A program made the position numbers and the translations under genes. 64,000 nucleotides of DNA from Bradyrhizobium sp. KBS0727 (GTDB lineage Bacteria; Pseudomonadota; Alphaproteobacteria; Rhizobiales; Xanthobacteraceae). A model generated the notes under the pieces. That model did no database searches. It was not told the origin of the DNA and saw only the letters and a list, made by a program, of their open reading frames with translations. This document shows, in pieces, positions 45,658 through 54,355 of the stretch. The stretch spans positions 5,451,501 through 5,515,500 of the forward strand of contig NZ_CP042176.1 of the NCBI RefSeq assembly GCF_005937885.2, written 5' to 3'. Each line of letters begins with the position of its first letter. Position 1 is the stretch's first letter.

Positions 45658-45676
45658 ATGAGATGAAAGGCCGGCC

Positions 45677-46468
45677 ATGGCCGCGGACACCGATCGCCAT
45701 TTCATCGAACGATTGACATGGGACGAGGTGGCGCGGCGCATTCATGACGGCGCGCCTGCGATATTGCCGATCGGTGCGGCGGCGAAGCAGCACGGCTTCC
45801 ACCTTCCCCTCAACACCGATCGCCTTCAGGCCGAATGGCTCGCGGCCAGAATTGCCGAACCTGTCGATGCCCTGATCTGGCCGACGCTGACCTACGGCCA
45901 TTATCCGGCCTTCGTCGAATATGCCGGAAGCGGCAGCCTGTCGGCAGCGACATTCGAGACGCTCGTGCACGAAGTTGCCGTCGGAATTCTCGGCGGCGGA
46001 TGCCGCAAGCTGCTCGTGCTCAATACCGGAATCAGCACGCTGGCCCCGGTCGATCGAGCACTGGCGCGCCTCGACACCAGCCGGGTGATGCATTTGTGGA
46101 CCCACGGAGGGCCGCGCTATCCCCGGGTCGCGAAAGGGTTGGCGCAACAGGCCCACGGCAGCCACGCCGACGAGCTGGAGACCTCGCTGATGCTGGCGCT
46201 GGCGCCGCACCTCGTCGACATGGCGCGCGCCGAGGCAAGCCCTGCCGTGACCCGGGACACGCCGGGTCCGCTGACGCCGTCGGATCTGAATTCGCCGAAC
46301 TACAGCCGTTCCGGCAGCTATGGCGATCCGACACTGGCGACATCGGCCAAGGGCGAGATGCTGCTCGCCGCCATGCTCGACGATCTCCACGAGCACGTTG
46401 CCGCTTTCGTCGGGAAACCACCAGCCACCGAGCCGAAACCCGCCACGATGCAAAGCCCGTTGCGATGA
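45677..46468 (+). CDS. Creatininase-family protein with altered metal site
   Basis: A 263-residue protein. PIGAAAKQHGFHLPLNTD (residues 31-48) matches the creatininase motif, but the usual glutamate before QHG is lysine (K37). The usual NGHGGN is replaced by NTGISTL near 116-122. SHADELETS (162-170) keeps the later His and Glu. The family includes creatininase, formamide hydrolases and MftE, which trims the mycofactocin precursor. It lies 19 bases after the DUF2063 gene and overlaps the next one. A part in peptide maturation is inference; the metal site may be degenerate. Confidence 0.78.
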   Translation: MAADTDRHFIERLTWDEVARRIHDGAPAILPIGAAAKQHGFHLPLNTDRLQAEWLAARIAEPVDALIWPTLTYGHYPAFVEYAGSGSLSAATFETLVHEVAVGILGGGCRKLLVLNTGISTLAPVDRALARLDTSRVMHLWTHGGPRYPRVAKGLAQQAHGSHADELETSLMLALAPHLVDMARAEASPAVTRDTPGPLTPSDLNSPNYSRSGSYGDPTLATSAKGEMLLAAMLDDLHEHVAAFVGKPPATEPKPATMQSPLR

Positions 46469-47451
46469 GGAACGCCACCGCCTTTAGCTGGATGGTCGCG
46501 GGCGCCGTCATCGCGTCCATCCTGGCCAGCGTCATCTCCTTCCGCGCCGACGCGCAATCGGAATACATGCGCGGCGATCGCATGCCTTACGATGCCTTCG
46601 ACCACTTGCCCAAAACCGATCTCGAAATCGCAGGCGGCTCTATTCACGTCGCGTTCGCGCCCGGCGACATCGCACTGCCGAAGGAAAAGGTGCTGGACTG
46701 GATCAGAATGTCGGCCAAGGCAGTCTCGACCTATTACGGACGTTTTCCGGTCAGCTCGCTGAGATTGCTGATCGTGCCGGTCGATGGCGCGCGGATACGC
46801 GGCGGCACCACGTGGGGTTATCGCGGCGCCGCGATCCGCATCCCGTTCGGCCGCGACTCCACCGAAGATGTCCTGCGGCGCGACTGGGTGATGGTGCACG
46901 AGATGGTGCATACCGCCCTGCCCGATCTCGACCAGCGCTATGCATGGCTGTCGGAAGGACTGGCCGTCTACGTCGAACCGATCGCGCGGGTGCAGGCCGG
47001 CGATCTGTCCGCGCGCGCCGTCTGGCAGGATATCATGCGCGACATGCCCAAAGGCCTGCCGGAGAGCGGCGACCAGGGCCTCGACAATACCGACACCTGG
47101 GGCCGCAAATATTGGGGCGGCGCGATGTTCTGCCTGATCGCCGATATCGAAATCCGCAAGCGGACCAACAACCGCCTCGGCCTGCAGGACGCGATGCGCG
47201 GGGTGATATCGGCCGGCGGCAATCACGAGAAGGATTGGTCGCTGGAGCGCGTGCTTTCCACCGCCGACAAGGCGGTCGGCGTCGATGTGCTGACGCGCCT
47301 TCACAACGAGATGGGACCAAAACCGGTAACCCCCGACCTCGCCGCGCTGTGGCGCGATCTCGGGCTGAGATCGCAAAGCGAGAGCCTCGAATTCGACGAC
47401 ACCGCGCCGCTCGCGGCGATCCGTAAGGCCATCACCGAGCCACGCGCTTGA
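46465..47451 (+). CDS. Exported HExxH protein (putative metallopeptidase)
   Basis: A 328-residue protein with an N-terminal signal/anchor (about 8-30). The zinc motif HEMVH (H145, E146, H149) is followed after 14 residues by WLSEGLAVYVE, whose E164 would be the third ligand, as in gluzincins of the M1/M61 type. No other domain is recognised. Its ATG overlaps the stop of the creatininase-like gene, so it belongs to the bufferin transcript. It could trim or turn over the exported peptide; that is a guess. Confidence 0.75.
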   Translation: MRNATAFSWMVAGAVIASILASVISFRADAQSEYMRGDRMPYDAFDHLPKTDLEIAGGSIHVAFAPGDIALPKEKVLDWIRMSAKAVSTYYGRFPVSSLRLLIVPVDGARIRGGTTWGYRGAAIRIPFGRDSTEDVLRRDWVMVHEMVHTALPDLDQRYAWLSEGLAVYVEPIARVQAGDLSARAVWQDIMRDMPKGLPESGDQGLDNTDTWGRKYWGGAMFCLIADIEIRKRTNNRLGLQDAMRGVISAGGNHEKDWSLERVLSTADKAVGVDVLTRLHNEMGPKPVTPDLAALWRDLGLRSQSESLEFDDTAPLAAIRKAITEPRA

Positions 47452-47572
47452 CAAGCGCCATCTCTTTCGCACGCGCAACAGACGCTGGGCGAAACCCTGC
47501 ACAAAGCTGGCTTTTCGGCGCGCGATGTTGGAAGGTTCCCCCGACTTGCTGCCGCGCAGAAAGCCGGGGTTG

Positions 47573-49261
47573 ATGACCGATAGCCCAATTACCAAAACCA
47601 ACTGGCCGGTCTTCCGTTCGCTGGCCTCGTTCCGCCCGAGCGACCTGCCGGGCGACCTGATCGCAGGGCTGACACTCGCCGCCATCGCGATCCCCGAGCA
47701 GATGGCGACCGCGCGGCTCGGCGGTTTCTCGCCGCAGATCGGCTTCTTCGCGTTCATCGCGGGGTCGCTGGGCTTTGCCATGCTCGGCGCCAACCGCTTC
47801 CTGTCCTGCGGCGCAGATTCCACCATCACGCCGATCTTCGCCGGCGGTCTGGCACTGCTGGCGACGGTGGGCTCGCCGGAGTTTCAGTCGCTCGCGATGG
47901 CGCTGGCGCTGATGGTCGGCGTGATCATGATCGCCGGCAGCCTGTTCAAGCTCGGCTGGATCGCCAACCTGCTGTCGACGCCGGTCACGGTCGGCTTCCT
48001 CGCCGGTATCTCCGTGCACATCCTGGTCTCGCAACTGCCCGGCGTGCTCGGGCTGCCGTCTCCCAACGGACCGACCCTCTACAAGCTCGGCGTTCTCGCC
48101 CAGGAGCTCGGTCAGACCAACCTCTATACGCTGGTGATCGGGCTTGGCGTGCTCGCGGTCGTCGCCGGGTCGGAAAAGATCAGCGCACGCATCCCCGGCG
48201 CGCTGATCGGCCTTGTCGCGGCCACTATCGCGGTCGTCGTCGGCCACCTGGAAACGAAAGGCGTCAAAGTCGTCGGCACGGTGCCCGGGACGCTGCCGAC
48301 GCCGTCGCTTCCGGATATTGCGCCGGAGCGCTGGGTGAAACTGGCATCGTTGGCGTTCCTGATTGCGATCGTCGTCATGGTGCAAACGGCGGCGACGACG
48401 CGCTCCTTCCCCTCCGATCCCGACAAGCCGGCCGACGTTGATCGCGATTTCCTCGGCGCCGGCGCGGGCAGCATCCTGTCCGGCCTGTTCGGAGCGTTTC
48501 CGGTCAATGCCAGCCCGCCGCGCACCGGCATTGTGTCGGAAACCGGCGGGCGCACGCAGCTCGCCGGCCTGGTTGCCGCCGCAATCGTGCTGGCGCTGCT
48601 CGCCTTCGGCGCGACGCTGCTGCAACACGTGCCGGATGCGGCGCTCGGCGGCGTGCTGCTGTTCGTCGCGCTGCGCATCATTCGCGTGAAACAGATCGTC
48701 ACCATCTTCCGGCAATCGTTCGGCGAATTCCTGCTGATCGTGGCGACGGCTGCGGCGATCATCGTGCTGCCGATCGAGCAAGGCGTCGCCGTCGGAATCG
48801 CGTTGTCGCTGCTGCACGGCATCTGGACTACGACGCGGGGACGGTTGGTCGAGTTCGTTCACGTGCCCGGCACCACCATCTGGTGGCCCATCAGTTCGCG
48901 TGTGACCGGCGAACGCAAGCCGGGAGTTGCCGTGGTCGGCCAGCAGGCGCCACTGTCGTTCCTTAACGCCGCAGGCTTCCACAGCGACGTACTGAAAGTC
49001 ATCGGCACGTCGACCCCGAAGCCGCATCTGGTGGTGATCGAAGCCAGCGGCGTTGTCGAGATCGATTTTACGGCCGCACAAGCCTTGCTCGATCTGTTCC
49101 GGGAATGCCGGGACGACGGCGTGACGATCGCCGTCGCGCGGCTCGAATCCACCCGCGCCCAGCGGGCATTCGAACGCTTCGGGCTCTATGAGGTTCTGCC
49201 CAGGGACCATGTCTTCCGCAGCGTCGACGAAGCCGTGCGCGCACTTGCCGGGCAGAATTGA
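47573..49261 (+). CDS. SulP-family anion transporter
   Basis: A 562-residue protein with 10-14 hydrophobic segments and a C-terminal STAS domain (about 445-555, VVIEASGVVEIDFTAAQAL). The motif AAIAIPEQMATARLGGFSPQIGFFA near residues 35-60 is a SulP mark. Substrates in the family include sulfate, bicarbonate and dicarboxylates; this one cannot be specified. It lies 121 bases after the peptidase gene and may be read through from the bufferin operon. Confidence 0.88.
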   Translation: MTDSPITKTNWPVFRSLASFRPSDLPGDLIAGLTLAAIAIPEQMATARLGGFSPQIGFFAFIAGSLGFAMLGANRFLSCGADSTITPIFAGGLALLATVGSPEFQSLAMALALMVGVIMIAGSLFKLGWIANLLSTPVTVGFLAGISVHILVSQLPGVLGLPSPNGPTLYKLGVLAQELGQTNLYTLVIGLGVLAVVAGSEKISARIPGALIGLVAATIAVVVGHLETKGVKVVGTVPGTLPTPSLPDIAPERWVKLASLAFLIAIVVMVQTAATTRSFPSDPDKPADVDRDFLGAGAGSILSGLFGAFPVNASPPRTGIVSETGGRTQLAGLVAAAIVLALLAFGATLLQHVPDAALGGVLLFVALRIIRVKQIVTIFRQSFGEFLLIVATAAAIIVLPIEQGVAVGIALSLLHGIWTTTRGRLVEFVHVPGTTIWWPISSRVTGERKPGVAVVGQQAPLSFLNAAGFHSDVLKVIGTSTPKPHLVVIEASGVVEIDFTAAQALLDLFRECRDDGVTIAVARLESTRAQRAFERFGLYEVLPRDHVFRSVDEAVRALAGQN

Positions 49262-49456
49262 TCGGTTCGCATCAAGGCGCGTCAAAACAGGGATCTGGAG
49301 CTTCCTGGGGGGTCCAGATACAAAATCGCGAAAACAACCCCATGCAAAGTAGAATGGACCCCGGCCCGCAGCACTCCTGCTACCTGGGCACACGAAAAAA
49401 ATGGTCCGTCGTCGCGGCCCAACCTAATCTCATCCCCCCTCTAGAGTCTTTCCGAT

Positions 49457-50062
49457 TTAGACGGAAGCATATCCAGCGTTGCGCAGATAGTTTGCGCATT
49501 CTTGCGGTGTGAAGTGTTGGAGAAGGCTGCCAATTTGGCGCCACACGCCTTCGATGGTGCGCTCTTCGGCTTTGCGGAGCAGGGTTTTGAGCTTTGCGAA
49601 GACCTGCTCGATCGGATTGAGGTCCGGGCTATAGGGCGGAAGGAAGACGAGCCGTGCGCCGGCAGCTCGGATAGCTCTTCGGATAGCGGGACCCTTGTGG
49701 GAGCCGAGATTGTCCATGACGACAATGTCGCCAGGTTGGAGCGTTGGCACCAGCAACTGCTCGACATAGGCACGGAAGCTCTCGCCGTTGATCGGCCCGT
49801 CGATGACGCAGGGCGCAGCGATGCGGTCGTGCCGGAGTGCTGCGAGGAAGGTCATCGTCCGCCAATGGCCGTGCGGGACCTGAGCCTTGAGCGGGATGCC
49901 CCGTCGCCACCAACCATGGGTACGGGTCATGTTGGTCTTGGCCCAGGTCTCATCAATGAAGACGAGACGGGTAGGTTCGATTTTCGATTGGTGCCGTCTC
50001 CACCAGGCGCGGCGGCGCGCGATATCAGGACGATCCTGCTCAGCCGCGAACACGGTTTTTTT
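49457..50062 (-). CDS. IS630 transposase, C-terminal DDE part
   Basis: About 200 residues forming the catalytic half: FIDETWAKTNM, DNLGSHKG and SPDLNPIEQVFAKLK hold the D, D and E residues. It has no natural start of its own. Fusion to the upstream part would occur at a run of eight A (50056-50063), reading FKKTVFAAEQ. As written, the run is one A too long for a single frame, so expression needs slippage or frameshifting, or this copy is mutated. Confidence 0.85.
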   Translation of the reverse strand, partial: KKTVFAAEQDRPDIARRRAWWRRHQSKIEPTRLVFIDETWAKTNMTRTHGWWRRGIPLKAQVPHGHWRTMTFLAALRHDRIAAPCVIDGPINGESFRAYVEQLLVPTLQPGDIVVMDNLGSHKGPAIRRAIRAAGARLVFLPPYSPDLNPIEQVFAKLKTLLRKAEERTIEGVWRQIGSLLQHFTPQECANYLRNAGYASV

Positions 50063-50399
50063 TGAAGCTGATGCCCTGGCGCTTGAGGAACCGCCAGAGC
50101 GTGTCGCAGGACACCGCGACACCGCGTTCGCCAAGTTCTGCCAGCAGCGCGTGCAAGGTCAGATCAGGTTTCTCGGCCAGCCGAGCCAGCAGCCAGTCGC
50201 GCTCGCCTTCCAGCAGGTAAGGCCGCCTGCCGCCCATCGGCTTGGCCGCCGCACTGCCCGTCGCGCGCGCCCGCTGCGACCACTTCACGACGCTCGCAAC
50301 GCTGACGTCATACAGTTCTGCCACCGCTCGGCACGTCTCACCACTCGCAACCAACCCGACAACACGCTCACGCAGATCCAGTGAGTATGCTCGCGCCAT
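50040..50399 (-). CDS. IS630 transposase, N-terminal DNA-binding part
   Basis: 119 residues beginning MARAYSLDLRERVVGLVASG, with two helix-turn-helix units (about 10-50 and 70-110) that bind the inverted repeats. It ends FKKNRVRG just after the A8 run, overlapping the catalytic part by a few codons. The ATG at 50399 begins the conserved domain; codons further upstream lie outside the element. Confidence 0.85.
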   Translation of the reverse strand: MARAYSLDLRERVVGLVASGETCRAVAELYDVSVASVVKWSQRARATGSAAAKPMGGRRPYLLEGERDWLLARLAEKPDLTLHALLAELGERGVAVSCDTLWRFLKRQGISFKKNRVRG

Positions 50400-50485
50400 C
50401 CTTGCTGGCCTCCGTCCCAGCAGGAAAATTGAATCAGAGCCCACCTGATTTGGGAATCCCCGATTCAGAAAAAATCGGAAACACT

Positions 50486-50586
50486 CTAGAGCTTCTTCCG
50501 TTCCGATTGAATCGGAACGGGGCTCTAGGTTCTTGTTTTGACGCGTTTTCTTCACGCGAACCGGTGCCCACTTCGCTAGAAAACGC
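50486..50586. repeat. Dispersed repeat, family C copy 3
   Basis: TCCGTTCCGATTGAATCGGA forms the hairpin core and GGGCTCTAGG follows. The second half, TTGACGCGTTTTCTTCACGC then GAACCGGTGCCCACTTCGCT, matches 24102-24201. It lies between the IS and the 3' end of the LTXXQ gene and can fold on either strand. Confidence 0.75.
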
Positions 50587-50588
50587 GC

Positions 50589-51983
50589 TTAGGCTGATCG
50601 TCTCGGCCCGATCGCCTCGAACTGCGCCTTTTGCTCGTCATTGAGGGTGGCGTAGAAACCATCGAGCGCGGCACGGACATCCTTGACGGCCTGCAGCATG
50701 GTGTCGAGCCGGCTGGAGACGGACGCAAGCCGCGCAGGCGGCGTCATGGCGTCGCTCGCCTGGCACGCCGCTTTCAGCCTCTGCGCGGCATCGGCGCTGG
50801 CGTTCTGGAGCACCTGGAGCGCGGCTCGCTGGCTGTCATTCAGATGCAGTCGGGCGTCGATCTCGCCGGTCGGCCACTCCTGCGCCGCCGGTTGCGCAGC
50901 GGCGCAATTCCTGGCCAGTGGCGCACCGTTGTCGCTTGCAGCCGATGCCTTGCGTTGGTCCTCCGCCAGCGCGTTCAGCCGCGCCTTCTGCTCGGCGTCC
51001 AACAAGCCGTAGAATTTCTCCAGCGGCGGTTTCACGGCGGCGACCGCTGCGACCATCGCCTCGATCCGCTGCTGCATGGCGGCAAGCCGGTTCGGCGCGG
51101 TCAACACCACCTGCGCAGGACATGCCGCACGAATGGTCTGGGCGGCGGCGATCGAGGCGTTGCCGAGTTCGTCGAGCGCCACCGCCTGCGCCTCGGTCGG
51201 GTGCACGGCGTCCGCGATCTGATCGATCGGAAGCCCGGCAACCGAACGGCTGTCATTGCCACACATCTGCTCGATCCGCCCGTCACCGCGATATCGGCGG
51301 CCCGGCCTGCGTTCGGGCAGATAGCCCCTGAGGTCGTCATAGCCATAAGGTCCGAATATGCCGGCATAGATGTCCGGGTAGCCGTAGCCCCAGAACCCGA
51401 TGTCGTCGCCCCAGATGGCGTAGTCGTAGATGTCGTTGTAGGCGAACGGCCAGAACAGCGGGCCGACCCACCCATAGCCGCCGCCGGCATGCTGCCACCA
51501 GCCGTTTCCGGCCACCCCGCCGTGCCAGCCTGCAAGTGCTGCAGCCGCCGCTATCTGGGCGCGCGCCGCCGGATTGCTCAGCAGCCGGCCGTTTCGCAAC
51601 GCGCCGGTGCGCGCCAGCGAATTCAGCGCGTGATGGAAATTGCCGGATCTGACCGCGGCATTTCGGATCTGACCGAAATTCGCGCCGTGCCGTGACGCGA
51701 AGGCCCGTGACGCGAAGGCGTGATGGCCGTGAAAGCCTGCGCGTCCAACCGCGTGGAACCTTCCGCCGCCGTGATGTCCGCCGCCATGTCCGCCGCCGCC
51801 AAAATGCACATGGCCGAAACCGTGGCCGCCGCCGCCATGACCTCCTCCATGTCCGCCGCCACCATGACCGCCGCCGCCGTGACCGCCGCCGCCGTGACCG
51901 CCGCCGCCGCCCCTGGCTATCGCGTCGCCCGAGAGCGCCATCGCGAGGACAATGAGCGCAATTCCAATTAATCGCCTGACCAT
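50589..51983 (-). CDS. His/Gly-rich exported protein with LTXXQ-type (Spy-like) domains
   Basis: A 464-residue protein. A signal peptide (about 1-23) is followed by an extreme Gly/His stretch (about 25-80, GGGGHGGGGHGGGG) that could bind metal ions. A region rich in Trp, Tyr and Gly follows (about 165-235). Two related helical segments come last, each with an LTXXQ-like motif (LDAEQKARLNALAEDQR and LNDEQKAQFEAIG), as in Spy/CpxP periplasmic chaperones. The ATG at 51983 has GAGGGAG upstream. Its role is presumably envelope stress or metal handling. Confidence 0.8.
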   Translation of the reverse strand: MVRRLIGIALIVLAMALSGDAIARGGGGGHGGGGHGGGGHGGGGHGGGHGGGGHGFGHVHFGGGGHGGGHHGGGRFHAVGRAGFHGHHAFASRAFASRHGANFGQIRNAAVRSGNFHHALNSLARTGALRNGRLLSNPAARAQIAAAAALAGWHGGVAGNGWWQHAGGGYGWVGPLFWPFAYNDIYDYAIWGDDIGFWGYGYPDIYAGIFGPYGYDDLRGYLPERRPGRRYRGDGRIEQMCGNDSRSVAGLPIDQIADAVHPTEAQAVALDELGNASIAAAQTIRAACPAQVVLTAPNRLAAMQQRIEAMVAAVAAVKPPLEKFYGLLDAEQKARLNALAEDQRKASAASDNGAPLARNCAAAQPAAQEWPTGEIDARLHLNDSQRAALQVLQNASADAAQRLKAACQASDAMTPPARLASVSSRLDTMLQAVKDVRAALDGFYATLNDEQKAQFEAIGPRRSA

Positions 51984-52102
51984 GGCTCCCTCTCTGCGCC
52001 ACGCCGCTGACACCGCGGCGCAGGGAAGACGCAGGGAGAACAGAAAAGTTCCACGCCCGGCCGTGCAGCCGCCGGGCGGGAGCACGCGAAGCGTGACAAC
52101 TC

Positions 52103-53515
52103 TCAGGCGGCCGGGACGATCTTGCCGGGATTGAAGATGTTCTGCGGGTCGAGCGCGCTCTTCAGCGCCCGCATGGCGTCGATCGCCTCGGGGCCGAGTT
52201 CGGCCTTGAGGTATTTCTGCTTGCCCTGGCCGATGCCGTGCTCGCCGGTGCAGGTGCCCCCCATCGACTGCGCGCGCTCGACCAGACGATGCATGAACTC
52301 CTCGCCGCGGGCCATTTCTTCGGCATTGTCGACGTCGCAGACCAGCGAGCAGTGGAAGTTGCCGTCGCCGACATGGCCGACGATCGGCGACAGCAGGTTG
52401 AGCCGCTTCAGATCGGCCTCGGTCTCGGTGACGCAATCGGCCAGCCGCGAGATCGGCACGCAGACGTCAGTCGCGACAACGCCGGCGCCGGGGCGCAGCG
52501 CCTTCACCGACCAATAGGCGTCGTGCCGCGCCTGCCAGAGCTTGGTGCGATCCTCCGGCTTGGTGGTCCAGGTGAAATCGCCGCCGCCGCATTCCTTGGC
52601 GATTTCGCTGAAATTCTTCGATTGCTCGGCGACCTCGATCTCGCTGCCGTGGAATTCCAGCAGCAACAGTGGCGTCTCCGGCAGGGACAGCTTCGAATAG
52701 GCATTGCAGGCGCGCACCTGCTCGGCGTTGAGCAGTTCGATTCGGGCGACCGGAATGCCGGTTTGAATGGCGAGGATCGTGGCCTGGCAGGCACCGCGCA
52801 CGGTCTCGAACGAGCACGCGGCCGCCGCGATCGTCTCGGGAATGCCGCGCAGCTTGATCGTGAGCTCGGTAATGATGCCGAGCGTGCCTTCGGCGCCGAC
52901 GAACAGATGCGTCAGGTCGTAGCCGGCGGAGGATTTCTTCGCCCGCGTCCCGGTCGTGATGATCTCGCCGTCGCCGCGCACCACCTTCAGCGCCAGCACG
53001 TTGTCGCGCATGGTGCCGTAACGCACCGCGTTGGTGCCGGAGGCGCGGGTCGAGGTCATGCCGCCGAGCGAGGCGTCGGCGCCGGGATCGATCGGAAAGA
53101 ACAATCCCTGGTCGCGCAGATGTTCGTTCAGCGCCTTGCGGGTGACGCCGGGCTGGATCACGCAATCCAGATCCTCGGTATGCACCGCGAGGATCTGATT
53201 CATGTCGCGCAGGTCGATGCAGACGCCGCCGGCCGGCGCGTTGACTTGGCCCTCCAGCGAGGTTCCGGTGCCGAAGGCGATGACGGGAACGCCGAACTGA
53301 GCGCAAATCCGCACCACGTCCTGGACGTCGGCGGTTTCCTGCGCCATCACCACCGCATCCGGCGGCTGGGTCGGCAGCCAGGTGGTGGTATGGGCATGCT
53401 GTTCGCGCACCGCCTGCGAGGTGATCAACCGGTTGCCGAACCGCGCCGCCAGCGCCTCAACCGCGCTGGCGAGGGCCTGCGGCTCCGGCCGCTTCGGATT
53501 GTTCGAAATCGTCAT
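52103..53515 (-). CDS. FAD-linked oxidase, GlcD/D-lactate dehydrogenase type
   Basis: A 470-residue flavoprotein. The FAD-binding PCMH domain (about 45-225) has PVIAFGTGTSLEGQ and the phosphate-binding segment GADASLGGMTSTRASGTNA. The C-terminal oxidase domain has HVGDGNFHCSL and GTCTGEHGIGQGKQ. It oxidises a 2-hydroxyacid such as D-lactate or glycolate. No iron-sulfur partner gene is adjacent. The ATG at 53515 was chosen; an upstream ATG would add 14 residues. Confidence 0.9.
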   Translation of the reverse strand: MTISNNPKRPEPQALASAVEALAARFGNRLITSQAVREQHAHTTTWLPTQPPDAVVMAQETADVQDVVRICAQFGVPVIAFGTGTSLEGQVNAPAGGVCIDLRDMNQILAVHTEDLDCVIQPGVTRKALNEHLRDQGLFFPIDPGADASLGGMTSTRASGTNAVRYGTMRDNVLALKVVRGDGEIITTGTRAKKSSAGYDLTHLFVGAEGTLGIITELTIKLRGIPETIAAAACSFETVRGACQATILAIQTGIPVARIELLNAEQVRACNAYSKLSLPETPLLLLEFHGSEIEVAEQSKNFSEIAKECGGGDFTWTTKPEDRTKLWQARHDAYWSVKALRPGAGVVATDVCVPISRLADCVTETEADLKRLNLLSPIVGHVGDGNFHCSLVCDVDNAEEMARGEEFMHRLVERAQSMGGTCTGEHGIGQGKQKYLKAELGPEAIDAMRALKSALDPQNIFNPGKIVPAA

Positions 53516-53606
53516 CGCCACGCAAAATTCCTCCCGGCTTTGAGACGACCGTGGCAAAGGATATAAAAGGGGTCAAGAGAGCAAAGGCAAGACAACCTGG
53601 GAATGG

Positions 53607-54134
53607 ATGATGACGACTGGTGCCGCCGCCAAACACAGCTTGAAGGATATGCCGCTGCCGCCGGCCCCGTTCCTGTCATCGGTGATGCAGATCGAGCCGC
53701 AATGGATCGACTATAACGGCCATCTCAACATGGCCTACTACAATGTGATGATGGATCGTGCGATCGACGAAATGTGGCTGCAACTCGGGATCGGACCCGG
53801 CTACATGAAGGAACGCCACGGCTCGACCTTCACCGCCGAATGCCATGTGCGCTATCTGCGCGAAATTCACCTCGGCGATCCCGTGCAGATTTCAGTGTAT
53901 CTGCTGGCCGCCGACGAAAAGCGCATCCACACGTTTGAGGAACTACGCCACGCCACCGAAGGCTGGATCTCCGCTACGTCGGAAAACATGACCGTTCATA
54001 TCGACATGAATGCGCGAAAGGTCGCGCCGTTCCCGCCCGACATCCGCGCCCGCATCGCGGCAGTGGTGGATACGCATGCGGCTGTCCCAAAGCCCGAGGG
54101 CACTGGCCGCAAGGTCGCGATGCCCGCGAAATAG
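53607..54134 (+). CDS. Thioesterase family protein (hotdog fold)
   Basis: A 175-residue protein with the 4HBT-like opening VMQIEPQWIDYNGHLNMAYYNVMMDRA, where the aspartate is the usual catalytic residue, and later HVRYLREIHLGDPV. The likely substrate is an acyl-CoA thioester, unspecified. It diverges from the FAD oxidase gene. ATG codons at 53607 and 53610 are adjacent. The next 220 bases (54135-54355) hold no gene I can recognise. Confidence 0.85.
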   Translation: MMTTGAAAKHSLKDMPLPPAPFLSSVMQIEPQWIDYNGHLNMAYYNVMMDRAIDEMWLQLGIGPGYMKERHGSTFTAECHVRYLREIHLGDPVQISVYLLAADEKRIHTFEELRHATEGWISATSENMTVHIDMNARKVAPFPPDIRARIAAVVDTHAAVPKPEGTGRKVAMPAK

Positions 54135-54355
54135 CATCGTCCCCGCCTGGAGGCCGTCGATCCGTCGCCCTCATCCGTTCGGAGGGGGCGCGATGACGAT
54201 CTGTTGAGCGAAATATCCCCCCAATGGAGGAATAAGCGTGGCGGCTGGCCGGTAGAGCACAAGTATCGGCAGCAATGTTGGGTAACGAACATCCAATGCC
54301 GTGTGTATCTCGGCGAGCTGGGCAAGCCGCCGGGCGTCGGGTTTGAAGGATGGCC

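Larger units (their letters stand above)
49442..50488. mobile_element. IS630-family insertion sequence
   Basis: Ends carry inverted repeats: TAGAGTCTTTCCGATTT at the left, and at the right the complement reads TAGAGTGTTTCCGATTT. TA at both ends fits the TA target duplication of this family. The body holds a minus-strand transposase in two frames. The right end abuts a family C repeat at 50486-50586. The 180 bases left of it (49262-49441) contain no recognisable gene. Confidence 0.88.

Noticed and set aside
45677..46468. True creatininase for creatinine catabolism
   Set aside because: A key metal-binding glutamate and the NGHGGN motif are altered, and no creatine-pathway gene is nearby.
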